In this document: positions 1 through 7,481 of the stretch, piece after piece | Layout: every line of letters begins with the position of its first letter | How positions within the stretch are numbered: the stretch's first letter is position 1 | Assembly: GCA_017618075.1 (NCBI GenBank) | Contig: JAFZUY010000050.1 | Span: 32,191 to 96,190 of the forward strand | From: Lachnospiraceae bacterium | GTDB taxonomy: Bacteria; Bacillota; Clostridia; Lachnospirales; Lachnospiraceae | DNA length: 64,000 nucleotides | Direction: 5' to 3' | The notes under the pieces: generated by a model | Database searches by the model: none | What the model was told of the DNA's origin: nothing | The model's input: the letters and a program-made list of their open reading frames with translations, nothing else | Translations under genes and position numbers: made by a program

Positions 1-434
1 TTTTGATAACCGCTGTCGGTTTCAAGGTATTTATAAATTTTCATCGAAGCACAGATTCTTGAGGACTTGTCTATGTAAGCCCTGACAAGAACTTCGTCTC
101 CGACATTAAGCTTGGTCGTCTGTTCCTTAAAGGGTAAAAACAAATCTTTTTCGAGACCCCAGTCAAGAAACGCTCCGATTTTGGAAACCTGCTTAACTGA
201 TAAAAGAGCAATGTTTCCGACCGTAATCTTCGGATTTCGTCTCGTTGCTATAAGTCTGTCGTTTGAATCCTTGTAAAGAAACAGCTCGAGCGTATCTCCG
301 GTTTTGAGATCTTCGGGAACTTCTTTTTTAGGAAGAAGTACCCTTTCATCCTCATGACCGTCTTCGGCAAAATACATACCGAAGTCCACTCTTTTAACGG
401 CCTTTAAGGCCTGTCTGTTACCGATTAAAAACAT
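1..434 (-). CDS. CvfB-like S1-domain RNA-binding protein (N-terminal part, runs off the window)
   Basis: Translating the minus strand from an ATG at 434 gives a protein beginning MFLIGNRQALKAVKRVDFG. About 145 residues are seen before the window edge. The segment with VGNIALLSVKQVSKIGAFLDW (partly shown) followed by LPFKEQ and VGDEVLVRAYID is the repeated S1-like fold of the CvfB/YitL family. These are cytoplasmic RNA-binding proteins linked to virulence-gene regulation in staphylococci. The start lies 11 bp after the stop of the DUF1189-like gene, so the two are probably co-transcribed. The ribosome site (AGGACGG) is moderate. The 3' part is missing only because the window ends. Confidence 0.8.
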   Translation of the reverse strand, partial: MFLIGNRQALKAVKRVDFGMYFAEDGHEDERVLLPKKEVPEDLKTGDTLELFLYKDSNDRLIATRRNPKITVGNIALLSVKQVSKIGAFLDWGLEKDLFLPFKEQTTKLNVGDEVLVRAYIDKSSRICASMKIYKYLETDSGYQ

Positions 435-445
435 GTTTATCCGTC

Positions 446-2332
446 CTAGAATATATTGTTGCCAAAGCCACCTCTGGGTTTAAAATCTTCGGCATAGTTT
501 TCTCTTTCCCATGCCGCAAAGTCATCATCAGAATATCTGTTAACGGTCTTACCGCCTTTTTTAACTGTATTGGGATGAGGAGTGGAAGCACCTTTCTTGG
601 GAGGAGCGGAAAGATAAAATCCGCCGTTTCCGAAAGGATTGCTGCCGTCCTTGGTAGTAAATGATACATGCTCGCTGGGCTGTGAAGGAGCATTATCATG
701 ATGATTTGCGTAAAGACTTCCGCCGAGTCCCGAAGAAGCCGATGTGCTTGTCGTCGAAGCTGAAGCTGTAGGTACACCGAGTACAGATGCGAAAGGATTC
801 GACGAAGTGCTTGATTCGGGTGCACCGAGTGTCTTGCCGTATGCGCTTCCTCTGTCAACAAGAGTACCTGAGCCGTAGTTGCTTTCGTAACTTTCTTCAG
901 AATCCGAACCGCTGTAATAAAGTCCGTTGTATGCATCGGGTGCGGTAATCGGTCTGTCCCATTTGGATTTGCTCTTCTTTTCGCCGCTGCCGGGAGTAAT
1001 TCCGCCGAGACCTCCGAATGTACCTATATCGCTCTTTACAATAGCGGAAACGGGTTCGGGTGCGGGTGCGGGTTCGGGCTCTGTGTATGTTGTATAAGCA
1101 GTTTCGGGCTCTGCATATGTAGTTGCAGGTTCGCTGTAAGAAACACTTTCATATGAAGATGTTTCGGGAGCGCTCTCAGAGATACCCGAACTGAAAGATA
1201 AATTCTCTGTTGAAGTCGTCTCGCTTGCAACGCCTTTCTTCGTAAAAGGTGTGCTGGTGGAAACGGATGAAGCAGAAGCGCCGCCTCTGTATAAAGCTCC
1301 GCCCATTCCTGCAGAAGGTGCGCTGTCAACCGTAGCAACCGTCTTAGCAGGTTCGGGTGCGGGACTCTCGGTTTTTCTTGAGAAAGAAATCGAAGAATTC
1401 TTAGGAGCATCGTAATTCTTTTTTGCAAAAGGATCGGGTGCGGGAATATCCTCAAACTTCTTTGACGAAGGTTTGTTGAATACGATTGTACTCGAAGGTC
1501 CTGTCTCTTCGGTAGAACCTGCAAGTGCAAAGAATAAATAAATGCCGACTATAAGAAGGAAGGCAATATTAAGAAGCATCCAGGCCGGCTTAACCGGTGA
1601 TGCGTTGATTGCATTTCTTAAGATGTTGGTAAATCCCGTGATGTAAAGGGATATTCTTACCATTTCCTTATAGTTATAAGGCTGCTTGATAATCTTGTTG
1701 ATACCAAAGCCGACTCCGCCGAAGAAGAATCCGAGCACAACTGCTTTAATACCGAACCAGATAAGTGAAACGCCTGCCACGATAAGGAAGAATATAATAA
1801 ATTTCTCTTTGAAAATATTTATGAGACCTTCTCTGTTGAAGTTGTTGGGAAGACCTATCATGTTGGCGATGTCGGAATATTTGAGAGTAGAAGTTACGCC
1901 AACCATATTGATGTTGGTAAGTGATTTGCCGTTAAACACGATAACTGATTTGCCGTTCGACCAGTCAGTTAAAATTTCAACCTGGTCAATATATGCCTTG
2001 TCGGCATTATCGATATCAGAGTTGAATACAACGTACTGATTCTCGTTGACCTGAATATAAGAATTTTCTTCAAATTTTACCAGTCCCCCGGTATAAGTAA
2101 ACTGAGGAACCGTCTTTATGGTTTCCACGGTCTGCGTAATAAAACCATTACCGCCAAGGCATCTTAAATAAATAATGCCCCAGTAAACAGCAGCTGACGC
2201 AATAACCGCAATGATGGTATAAACTACAACCTTGAATGTGGACTGGTTGGCCAGTCTGTTGAAAAATCGAGGTTTGATTATACCTTTAAATACATACTTT
2301 AATTGTCCGAATAAACCAATATTGCTTTCCAT
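446..2332 (-). CDS. DUF1189-like membrane protein with long low-complexity tail
   Basis: 628 residues. The first 270 form a membrane domain with hydrophobic segments near residues 34-55, 178-205 and 250-272. An extracytoplasmic loop between the first two contains YIQVNENQYVVFNSDID, a pattern I associate with DUF1189 proteins. Residues 285-628 are a Ser/Pro/Glu/Thr-rich, probably disordered cytoplasmic tail with repeats such as PEPAPAPEP. No catalytic motif is visible. Start is supported by AGGGGAAAAT before ATG. The gene is upstream of and likely co-transcribed with the CvfB-like gene. The function is unknown; DUF1189 assignment is by pattern only. Two long open frames inside the tail on the same strand are shadows of its biased composition. 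Confidence 0.75.
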   Translation of the reverse strand: MESNIGLFGQLKYVFKGIIKPRFFNRLANQSTFKVVVYTIIAVIASAAVYWGIIYLRCLGGNGFITQTVETIKTVPQFTYTGGLVKFEENSYIQVNENQYVVFNSDIDNADKAYIDQVEILTDWSNGKSVIVFNGKSLTNINMVGVTSTLKYSDIANMIGLPNNFNREGLINIFKEKFIIFFLIVAGVSLIWFGIKAVVLGFFFGGVGFGINKIIKQPYNYKEMVRISLYITGFTNILRNAINASPVKPAWMLLNIAFLLIVGIYLFFALAGSTEETGPSSTIVFNKPSSKKFEDIPAPDPFAKKNYDAPKNSSISFSRKTESPAPEPAKTVATVDSAPSAGMGGALYRGGASASSVSTSTPFTKKGVASETTSTENLSFSSGISESAPETSSYESVSYSEPATTYAEPETAYTTYTEPEPAPAPEPVSAIVKSDIGTFGGLGGITPGSGEKKSKSKWDRPITAPDAYNGLYYSGSDSEESYESNYGSGTLVDRGSAYGKTLGAPESSTSSNPFASVLGVPTASASTTSTSASSGLGGSLYANHHDNAPSQPSEHVSFTTKDGSNPFGNGGFYLSAPPKKGASTPHPNTVKKGGKTVNRYSDDDFAAWERENYAEDFKPRGGFGNNIF

Positions 2333-2397
2333 ATTTTCCCCTTATTTTTTATAAAAACAACCCTTAAAACCCTTTTGGTCTTCTGCAGACCTATACT

Positions 2398-2426
2398 ATT
2401 ATAATGGAAAGATATTATTTTGCAAA
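2398..2426 (-). promoter_or_regulatory. Promoter of the DUF1189-like gene
   Basis: On the minus strand TTTGCA (2426-2421), a 17-bp spacer and a perfect TATAAT (2403-2398) lie 66 bp upstream of the start codon at 2332. A short inverted repeat GGTCT/AGACC (about 2377-2391) lies just downstream, near the expected transcription start. Confidence 0.55.
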
Positions 2427-2439
2427 TAATTACTCGTGA

Positions 2440-4173
2440 TTATTTTTTGTTTACTGATACAATTTCATAATATCCGTTGTTCAGTAAAACCGATGTCTCA
2501 TTGTTGTCCTCAAGCCATTTGAAAATATATTCATTTTCCTCTGAGTAATAGTATGCGGGGTTGACGTCAAACGATGCGTCACGCACCACAATCTCGGGAT
2601 ATTTCTCCGGAAATACCTCGTAATACTTTCCAAACATTTCGTTAAATGCCGTAGTTCCCTGCACGGAAGGCGTCGCCACTCTGTCAACAAAAGTTACGTA
2701 GAAAAGCTGCTCCTGTCCGATATAAAGAACATTTTTGCCGGAATCTATGGCTTCTTTGAAATCTTCATAAGAACTGTTCCATGCATTCGCCTGGTCCTTT
2801 AAAATGTAAATTCCCTTCGCAGGACCGTTTTCCACTTTCTCAAGTTTGGCTCTTACGGTAACAGGCAAACATCCGTTAACTCGTAAAAGAAACAGTCTGC
2901 ATGATAAAAGACATAAAAGACAGAAAGCTATGCAAACGACACAAAGAATTCTGTCCGATGCACCCTTCTCTTCTTTTTCTTCTTTTACGAGATATTTTTT
3001 GCCGATGATAATAATGCCTGCCATCACGGCGATGAAAAGCTTCGAATAAAGTGAATTGGAATCCATGTTCGTTATCACAAATACCATCGGAAGCGTAAAT
3101 ATCGAAGGAATGATTGCATACCAAAGCTCTGCGGAAAAACGCCTGTAATCCTTAATGCAGATAAGAATAAACAGCACGGCATATACGATATATCTCGACT
3201 GAAGATAAAACTGGTTTTCATCTCCGAATGCATATCCGAAAAGCGTCTTAAGCGAAAGCCATACGGTCGCGAAGATCAGAATATTTATTATAAAAGAAAA
3301 GGCTTCGATTTTTCTCTTCCATACGATTCTCTGGATGATTCGGTAAATAAGTGCAAGTACAACTCCTACACCCAGTCCTATAGCAATCTCTATTCCCTGC
3401 TCTTTTAACTGCATGGGATATGTTGCAAGCTTATAAGCCATTCCGCCCGAAGTGTGCGACGAATCCATTAAAATATAGCTTATAAAAAACGGCAGTTCCT
3501 TCGGCGAAACATTTATTATAATCACGAGCATTGTGATAAGGCCCACCAAAATTGTTCCTGCGAAGAAAGGAAGGATGCCTTCTTTTTTCTTTCTTACCGC
3601 CATGGCAATTACAAAGATAAAAAAGATCGGAATCATCGACGGATAACAAAGCACACTCACGCCAAAGAAAACGCCGGCAAGTAAATAAAGAACAATCTTC
3701 TTTCCCTTATCTGCCGTCAGCAAAAGAAGAAAGACCGCAAGCATGCTCCAGTAATGCATCACCTCGAACTCGGGCATTGCAACCCATTTGGGCAGGAAAT
3801 TCATGTGAACCAGAAACGCCAGGGCAGCCACTTTCGCATCGGTTTCTTTTTGGGAAACAAAGAAAAGAAAAACTCCGAGAGCCAGATGAATCAGAATCCC
3901 TGCCATTCTTAAATAAATCACGCAGTAATCCGTGCCGTTAAAAATCTTTACAAAAGGATAAAGAAAGATTGCAGGGAGAAATGCCGAAAACTGATGCGGC
4001 TCCCACATATCATACATGAGCTTGTCTCCGGTAACCAGACGGTACGCCTGCGCCACCGCATAGGATTCGTCAACGTCAATGCTCACAAACAAGGCCTTTA
4101 CTATACCGATTAAAGTAAGCAGGGCCAGTACAATATATGCAATTCTTACAGTGTATGTTAAAGTCTTTTTCAT
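2440..4173 (-). CDS. GT-C fold membrane glycosyltransferase-like protein
   Basis: 577 residues with roughly 11-12 predicted membrane helices over residues 10-440, then a soluble C-terminal domain of about 140 residues. The first loop carries DVDESYAVAQAYRL followed by MWEPHQFSAFL. An acidic pair in the first extracytoplasmic loop is the catalytic hallmark of GT-C enzymes (PMT/ArnT/GT39-like), which use polyprenyl-phosphate sugars outside the membrane. The gene appears monocistronic, bounded upstream by the degV terminator. The acceptor and sugar cannot be read from the sequence. A general membrane protein without activity is possible, but the DVDES loop argues for an enzyme. Confidence 0.65.
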   Translation of the reverse strand: MKKTLTYTVRIAYIVLALLTLIGIVKALFVSIDVDESYAVAQAYRLVTGDKLMYDMWEPHQFSAFLPAIFLYPFVKIFNGTDYCVIYLRMAGILIHLALGVFLFFVSQKETDAKVAALAFLVHMNFLPKWVAMPEFEVMHYWSMLAVFLLLLTADKGKKIVLYLLAGVFFGVSVLCYPSMIPIFFIFVIAMAVRKKKEGILPFFAGTILVGLITMLVIIINVSPKELPFFISYILMDSSHTSGGMAYKLATYPMQLKEQGIEIAIGLGVGVVLALIYRIIQRIVWKRKIEAFSFIINILIFATVWLSLKTLFGYAFGDENQFYLQSRYIVYAVLFILICIKDYRRFSAELWYAIIPSIFTLPMVFVITNMDSNSLYSKLFIAVMAGIIIIGKKYLVKEEKEEKGASDRILCVVCIAFCLLCLLSCRLFLLRVNGCLPVTVRAKLEKVENGPAKGIYILKDQANAWNSSYEDFKEAIDSGKNVLYIGQEQLFYVTFVDRVATPSVQGTTAFNEMFGKYYEVFPEKYPEIVVRDASFDVNPAYYYSEENEYIFKWLEDNNETSVLLNNGYYEIVSVNKK

Positions 4174-4213
4174 TTAAGCCAACCAATATGTGATATCTGA
4201 TATTATAACATAA

Positions 4214-4257
4214 ATAAAAAACCGACACGCAATCTTTTGGCGAAAACATGTCGGTTT
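4214..4257 (-). terminator. Intrinsic terminator of degV
   Basis: On the minus strand ACCGACA and TGTCGGT form a stem around a 21-nt loop, followed by a T run (TTTTTTATTTA). It lies just after the degV stop codon at 4281. Confidence 0.75.
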
Positions 4258-4280
4258 ATTTAAGTATGAACTTGGATGGG

Positions 4281-5168
4281 TTAGATTTCTCTCTTGTTTC
4301 CGAAGAAGAACAGTGCTACCGTTCCTCTGCCTGTATGTGTACCTATGATGGTTCCTATATCAAATATCTTTACGCCGTCTTTTATATTCGGGAACATTTC
4401 TTTTAAAAGCCCTGCCAGATATTCGGCATCTTCACGACAGCCCGAATTTGAAATGAAACAGCGCTTGGAATATTCTTTTCCAAACTCACAGTTTTCAAGC
4501 ATCTTTTCGGCAGCTTCTTTTGCAGCCTTTTTCTTGCCTTTAACCTTATACTGAACAGCGAGCTTGCCTTCGGCATCCACATTCATGACCGGACAGAGAT
4601 TAAGGAAGTTTCCTATCGCACATGCTGTGGCTGAAATTCGGCCGCCTCTCTTAAAATGTGTAAGATCAGTGGTGTAAAACCAGTGCTGAACATTCAGTTT
4701 CTCGGCTTCAGCAAATGCGGCCAGTTCTTCAAGAGAAGCACCGTCTTCTTTTCTTTCAATCATTGCGTCTAAAAGAAGTCCGTATCCCGAGGATGCGGCA
4801 AGCGAATCGATTACGACTATCTTTCTGTCGGGATATTCGCTTTTAAGTTCTTCAGCCGCAGTGTGAACACTGTTGTATGTTCCGGAAAGGCCTGATGAAA
4901 ATGCAAGGTGCAGAATATCATAGCCTTCTTTTAGGAACGACTCAAAAAATTCAATGGCATCCGCTATGTTTACCTGAGAGGTAACCGGCATTGATCCGTT
5001 ATCAATTTTCTTGTAGAAATCTTCATAAGAAAGGGTCTCGCCCAGATCGTCCTTATAATCCGTACCGTCCAGATTATAATGGAAACTGACAAAAGGAATA
5101 TTTTTTTCTTTTAAATATTCAAGGTTTAAATCGACTGCAGTATCGCAAGTAAGTAAATATTTTTCCAT
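4281..5168 (-). CDS. DegV family fatty-acid-binding protein
   Basis: 295 residues. DegV/FakB proteins bind a single fatty acid, and in the Fak system present it to the kinase FakA for phosphorylation and phospholipid synthesis. Family signs are the N-terminal TCDTAVDL, the MPVTSQ motif near residue 65, the AFSSGLSGTYNS loop near residue 95, and TDLTHFKRGGRIS near residue 170. The open frame extends upstream, but the ATG at 5168 is chosen because AGGAG precedes it and the extension crosses the promoter. It stands alone with its own promoter, palindromic operator and terminator. A FakA-C-like protein is encoded elsewhere at 27892-28185. Confidence 0.9.
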   Translation of the reverse strand: MEKYLLTCDTAVDLNLEYLKEKNIPFVSFHYNLDGTDYKDDLGETLSYEDFYKKIDNGSMPVTSQVNIADAIEFFESFLKEGYDILHLAFSSGLSGTYNSVHTAAEELKSEYPDRKIVVIDSLAASSGYGLLLDAMIERKEDGASLEELAAFAEAEKLNVQHWFYTTDLTHFKRGGRISATACAIGNFLNLCPVMNVDAEGKLAVQYKVKGKKKAAKEAAEKMLENCEFGKEYSKRCFISNSGCREDAEYLAGLLKEMFPNIKDGVKIFDIGTIIGTHTGRGTVALFFFGNKREI

Positions 5169-5200
5169 CGTTAAACTCCTGTGGTATTTATGAACTCCAG

Positions 5201-5252
5201 ATGTAGTTTTGAAAACTACATACACTATATCACAGCAGCCACGTATAATCAA
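5201..5252 (-). promoter_or_regulatory. degV promoter with palindromic operator
   Basis: Minus strand TTGATT (5252-5247), 17-bp spacer, TATAGT (5229-5224). Directly downstream, 5201-5221 is a perfect 21-bp palindrome with 10-bp arms ATGTAGTTTT around a central G. It covers the expected transcription start, as a repressor operator would. The cognate regulator is not identified. Confidence 0.7.
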
Positions 5253-5285
5253 CAAAAACCAAATTATCATTTTTAAAAATATTTG

Positions 5286-5314
5286 TTGCGTTTTCAATTG
5301 ATATCGTGTACAAT
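5286..5314 (+). promoter_or_regulatory. tRNA-Gln promoter
   Basis: TTGCGT (5286-5291), 17-bp spacer, TACAAT (5309-5314), placing the start about 13 nt before the tRNA 5' end. Confidence 0.7.
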
Positions 5315-5333
5315 ACATTAGTGTCTAAAAAAT

Positions 5334-5405
5334 AGCGCCATCGCCAAACGGTAAGGCAACGGACTCTGACTCCGTCATCTCAAGGTTCGAATCCTTGTGG
5401 CGCTG
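5334..5405 (+). tRNA. tRNA-Gln (anticodon CTG)
   Basis: The cloverleaf can be drawn by hand. The acceptor stem is AGCGCCA with TGGCGCT, and the D arm is GCC/GGC around AAACGGTAA. The anticodon stem ACGGA/TCCGT has loop CTCTGAC, giving anticodon CTG (codon CAG, glutamine). The T arm is CAAGG TTCGAAT CCTTG. Discriminator is G, and CCA is not encoded. The transcript ends at the hairpin immediately downstream. Confidence 0.95.
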
Positions 5406-5407
5406 CT

Positions 5408-5440
5408 AAGGTTTCAGCAGAAATGTTGGAACCTTTTTTA
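5408..5440 (+). terminator. Intrinsic terminator after tRNA-Gln
   Basis: AAGGTT pairs with AACCTT, with an inner CAGCA/TGTTG stem closed by a GAAA tetraloop, followed by TTTTTT. Confidence 0.85.
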
Positions 5441-5444
5441 TTTC

Positions 5445-5461
5445 TTCAATGATTTTTTAAG
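5445..5461 (+). promoter_or_regulatory. Putative response-regulator site, copy 1
   Basis: TTCAATGATTTTTTAAG lies upstream of the response regulator gene, ahead of a TATAAT at 5477-5482. The same 17-mer with one change occurs at 7419-7435 in front of the glycolipid operon. Sharing by two adjacent promoters suggests a binding site for the encoded regulator; this is inference. Confidence 0.45.
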
Positions 5462-5521
5462 AATTTAATTTTAGTATATAATTTGTTATTATTATCTCGT
5501 AAAACAAACAAAGGTGATCAT

Positions 5522-6199
5522 ATGCGAATTTTAATTGTTGAAGACGAAAAAGAAATAACTGACGGTATTAAGGCCATTCTCGAAAAAGAAGGCTACTCCA
5601 CAGACGTTGCTTATGACGGAAAAAAAGGACTTGAATGTATTGAAAACAATGTCTACGATCTGGTTCTTTTAGATATAATGCTGCCTTACATGAGCGGCAT
5701 AGAAATCCTAAAAGAAATCCGTGAAGAAGAAATTCAGACTCCGGTAATACTGCTGACCGCAAAATCCCAGATTGACGATAAAATCACCGGTCTGGATGCC
5801 GGCGCCGATGATTATATGACCAAGCCCTTTGATGCGGGAGAACTTTTGGCCCGCGTAAGAGCGAGGGTCCGCAACAATGCCGACGTTAAAAAGAACATCA
5901 TTTACGCTTATGATATAAGCCTTGATATTTCAACATACAAACTCAGCTGCGGCGACAAGTCGGTAAAATTATCCAAGACCGAGTATCAGCTCCTTGAATA
6001 CCTTATGTTAAATAAAGGACAGGTTCTTTCCAAGGACATGATTCTTGATAAAGTCTGGGGATTTGAATCGGACAGCGAATATAACAACCTTGAAGTCTAC
6101 ATTACTTTTTTACGAAAAAAATTCGCTTTCCTTAACACAAAAACTTCTATAGTAAACAAAAAGGGCATCGGTTATTCCCTTGTATCCGGAGAAAATTAA
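5522..6199 (+). CDS. OmpR-family response regulator
   Basis: 225 residues. The N-terminal receiver domain (about 1-115) has the acidic pair in VEDE, the phospho-acceptor aspartate in LVLLDIMLP, and the conserved lysine in TKPF. The C-terminal winged-helix DNA-binding domain (about 130-225) contains KTEYQLLEYLMLNKG and the recognition-helix region NNLEVYITFLRKK. The ATG at 5522 is chosen over an upstream start because AAGGTGAT precedes it and the N-terminus then matches the family. The stop codon TAA overlaps the ATG of the kinase (TAAATG), so translation is coupled. Confidence 0.93.
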   Translation: MRILIVEDEKEITDGIKAILEKEGYSTDVAYDGKKGLECIENNVYDLVLLDIMLPYMSGIEILKEIREEEIQTPVILLTAKSQIDDKITGLDAGADDYMTKPFDAGELLARVRARVRNNADVKKNIIYAYDISLDISTYKLSCGDKSVKLSKTEYQLLEYLMLNKGQVLSKDMILDKVWGFESDSEYNNLEVYITFLRKKFAFLNTKTSIVNKKGIGYSLVSGEN

Positions 6200-7405
6200 A
6201 TGACTGCAAAATTAAGAAAAAAATTCGTTATAGTTACCGCTTCCCTTTTACTGGTTGTATTCGGGCTCTTTTTTATCGCCAATACCGCATATAACAAATA
6301 CTGGAACAACATCACTCAGAAGGAAATGCTCGACTGGATTTCCGACAGCGGTGTATTTGATTTAAACAATATTGATGTCGAAACGGAAGAACTGGTTAAT
6401 AATATCACCGAAGGTGAAAACCCGATTGTCGGCCTCCATCTTGCCAAAGACGGACTGATTTTAAACACCAAAATAATCGGTGAGGATACTTATTCCAAAA
6501 TATCCGAAAAAACCATCAACAATATTCTTAAAAAAGGCGAAGGAAACTATAAGGTCGGAAAATACATTTATTCGTATAAAGAAGAAAGTGACGGCAGTAT
6601 TATGCTTGTCATCATGGATTCTTCCATGTATTCAAGAAGTTTCTGGAAAACCATCGGAAAAGGCGCTCTTATCATTCTTGGCGCAGCCGCTCTGTTGGTA
6701 ATAATTTTCTTCCTTTCCCGTTTTATAACCGCGCCCGCCGAACAGGCGATTCTTAGAGAAAAACAGTTTATCTCCGATGCAAGCCATGAATTAAAAACAC
6801 CCTTAGGCGCCATCAGCATAAACGCACAGGCCCTCGCGGCACAGGATAAAGACAATCTTTATTTAAACAACATCATAAAAGAATCAGAGCGCATGAAGCG
6901 CCTGATTGAAAGATTACTGACTTTATCCAAGCTCGAAGAACAGCCCAATGACAATCACAGCAAAATATCTTTTTCCGAGGCCGTAGAAGAAATAGTACTT
7001 ACATATGAAAGCGTCGCTTTCGAAAAGGGTGTCAAATATAACTACAATATTGATAAAGATATTAATATCATGGCCAACAGGGATGAAATATCGGAACTCG
7101 TGGAAATACTCGTTGATAACGCAATTAAAAATACCGAAAAAGACGGAGAAATCTTTGTTGAATGCCATGCAAACAAAAATAAGGCCCTTCTTGAAGTTAA
7201 AAATACCGGAAAAGGAATCGACGAAAAAGACATTCCTTACGTATTCGAACGTTTTTACACAACCGACTCTTCAAGAAATTCAGGCAGCTTCGGACTGGGA
7301 CTTGCCATTGCAAAATCAATTGTTTTAAGGCATAAAGGCGAGATTAGCGTCTACTGCCCTGTCGAAAATGAAACGGTTTTTAACGTAAATTTTAAAAAAA
7401 TTTAA
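6200..7405 (+). CDS. Membrane sensor histidine kinase
   Basis: 401 residues. A membrane helix at about 10-30, an extracytoplasmic sensor of about 120 residues, and a second helix at about 153-172 precede the kinase core. The H-box is SDASHELKTPLGAIS with the phospho-accepting histidine near residue 195. The N-box is LVDNAIKNT, the G1 box GKGIDEKDIPYVFERFY and the G2 box GSFGLGLAIAK. No HAMP domain is obvious. It is the partner of the preceding response regulator (translationally coupled) and lies 76 bp upstream of the glycolipid operon, its probable target. The ligand is unknown. Confidence 0.92.
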   Translation: MTAKLRKKFVIVTASLLLVVFGLFFIANTAYNKYWNNITQKEMLDWISDSGVFDLNNIDVETEELVNNITEGENPIVGLHLAKDGLILNTKIIGEDTYSKISEKTINNILKKGEGNYKVGKYIYSYKEESDGSIMLVIMDSSMYSRSFWKTIGKGALIILGAAALLVIIFFLSRFITAPAEQAILREKQFISDASHELKTPLGAISINAQALAAQDKDNLYLNNIIKESERMKRLIERLLTLSKLEEQPNDNHSKISFSEAVEEIVLTYESVAFEKGVKYNYNIDKDINIMANRDEISELVEILVDNAIKNTEKDGEIFVECHANKNKALLEVKNTGKGIDEKDIPYVFERFYTTDSSRNSGSFGLGLAIAKSIVLRHKGEISVYCPVENETVFNVNFKKI

Positions 7406-7418
7406 AAACTTTAAAATT

Positions 7419-7481
7419 TTCAATAATTTTTTAAGTTTCGCTGTTTATACTCCAATCATACATAGGAGGAAAACAGCGAAA
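7419..7481 (+). promoter_or_regulatory. Glycolipid operon promoter: shared 17-mer and inverted repeat around the RBS
   Basis: TTCAATAATTTTTTAAG (7419-7435) repeats the motif at 5445-5461. It is followed by TATACT (7446-7451), so the motif covers the -35 region. A perfect 11-bp inverted repeat TTTCGCTGTTT (7436-7446) / AAACAGCGAAA (7471-7481) encloses both this hexamer and the AGGAGG site and ends at the ATG. It could be an operator or, in a longer transcript, an mRNA hairpin. Confidence 0.5.

Noticed and set aside
418-936. Long open frame on the minus strand within the Ser/Pro-rich tail of the DUF1189-like gene
   Set aside because: It overlaps a well-supported gene, has no ribosome site, and reads as low-complexity sequence due to biased codons in the other frame.
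1036-1530. Second long open frame in the same tail region
   Set aside because: Same reasons: Arg/Leu/Gln-rich product, no ribosome site, shadow of the repeat-rich coding sequence.
4281-5318. DegV with a 50-residue N-terminal extension
   Set aside because: The extension runs through the promoter and operator and lacks a ribosome site; the family N-terminus begins at the ATG at 5168.
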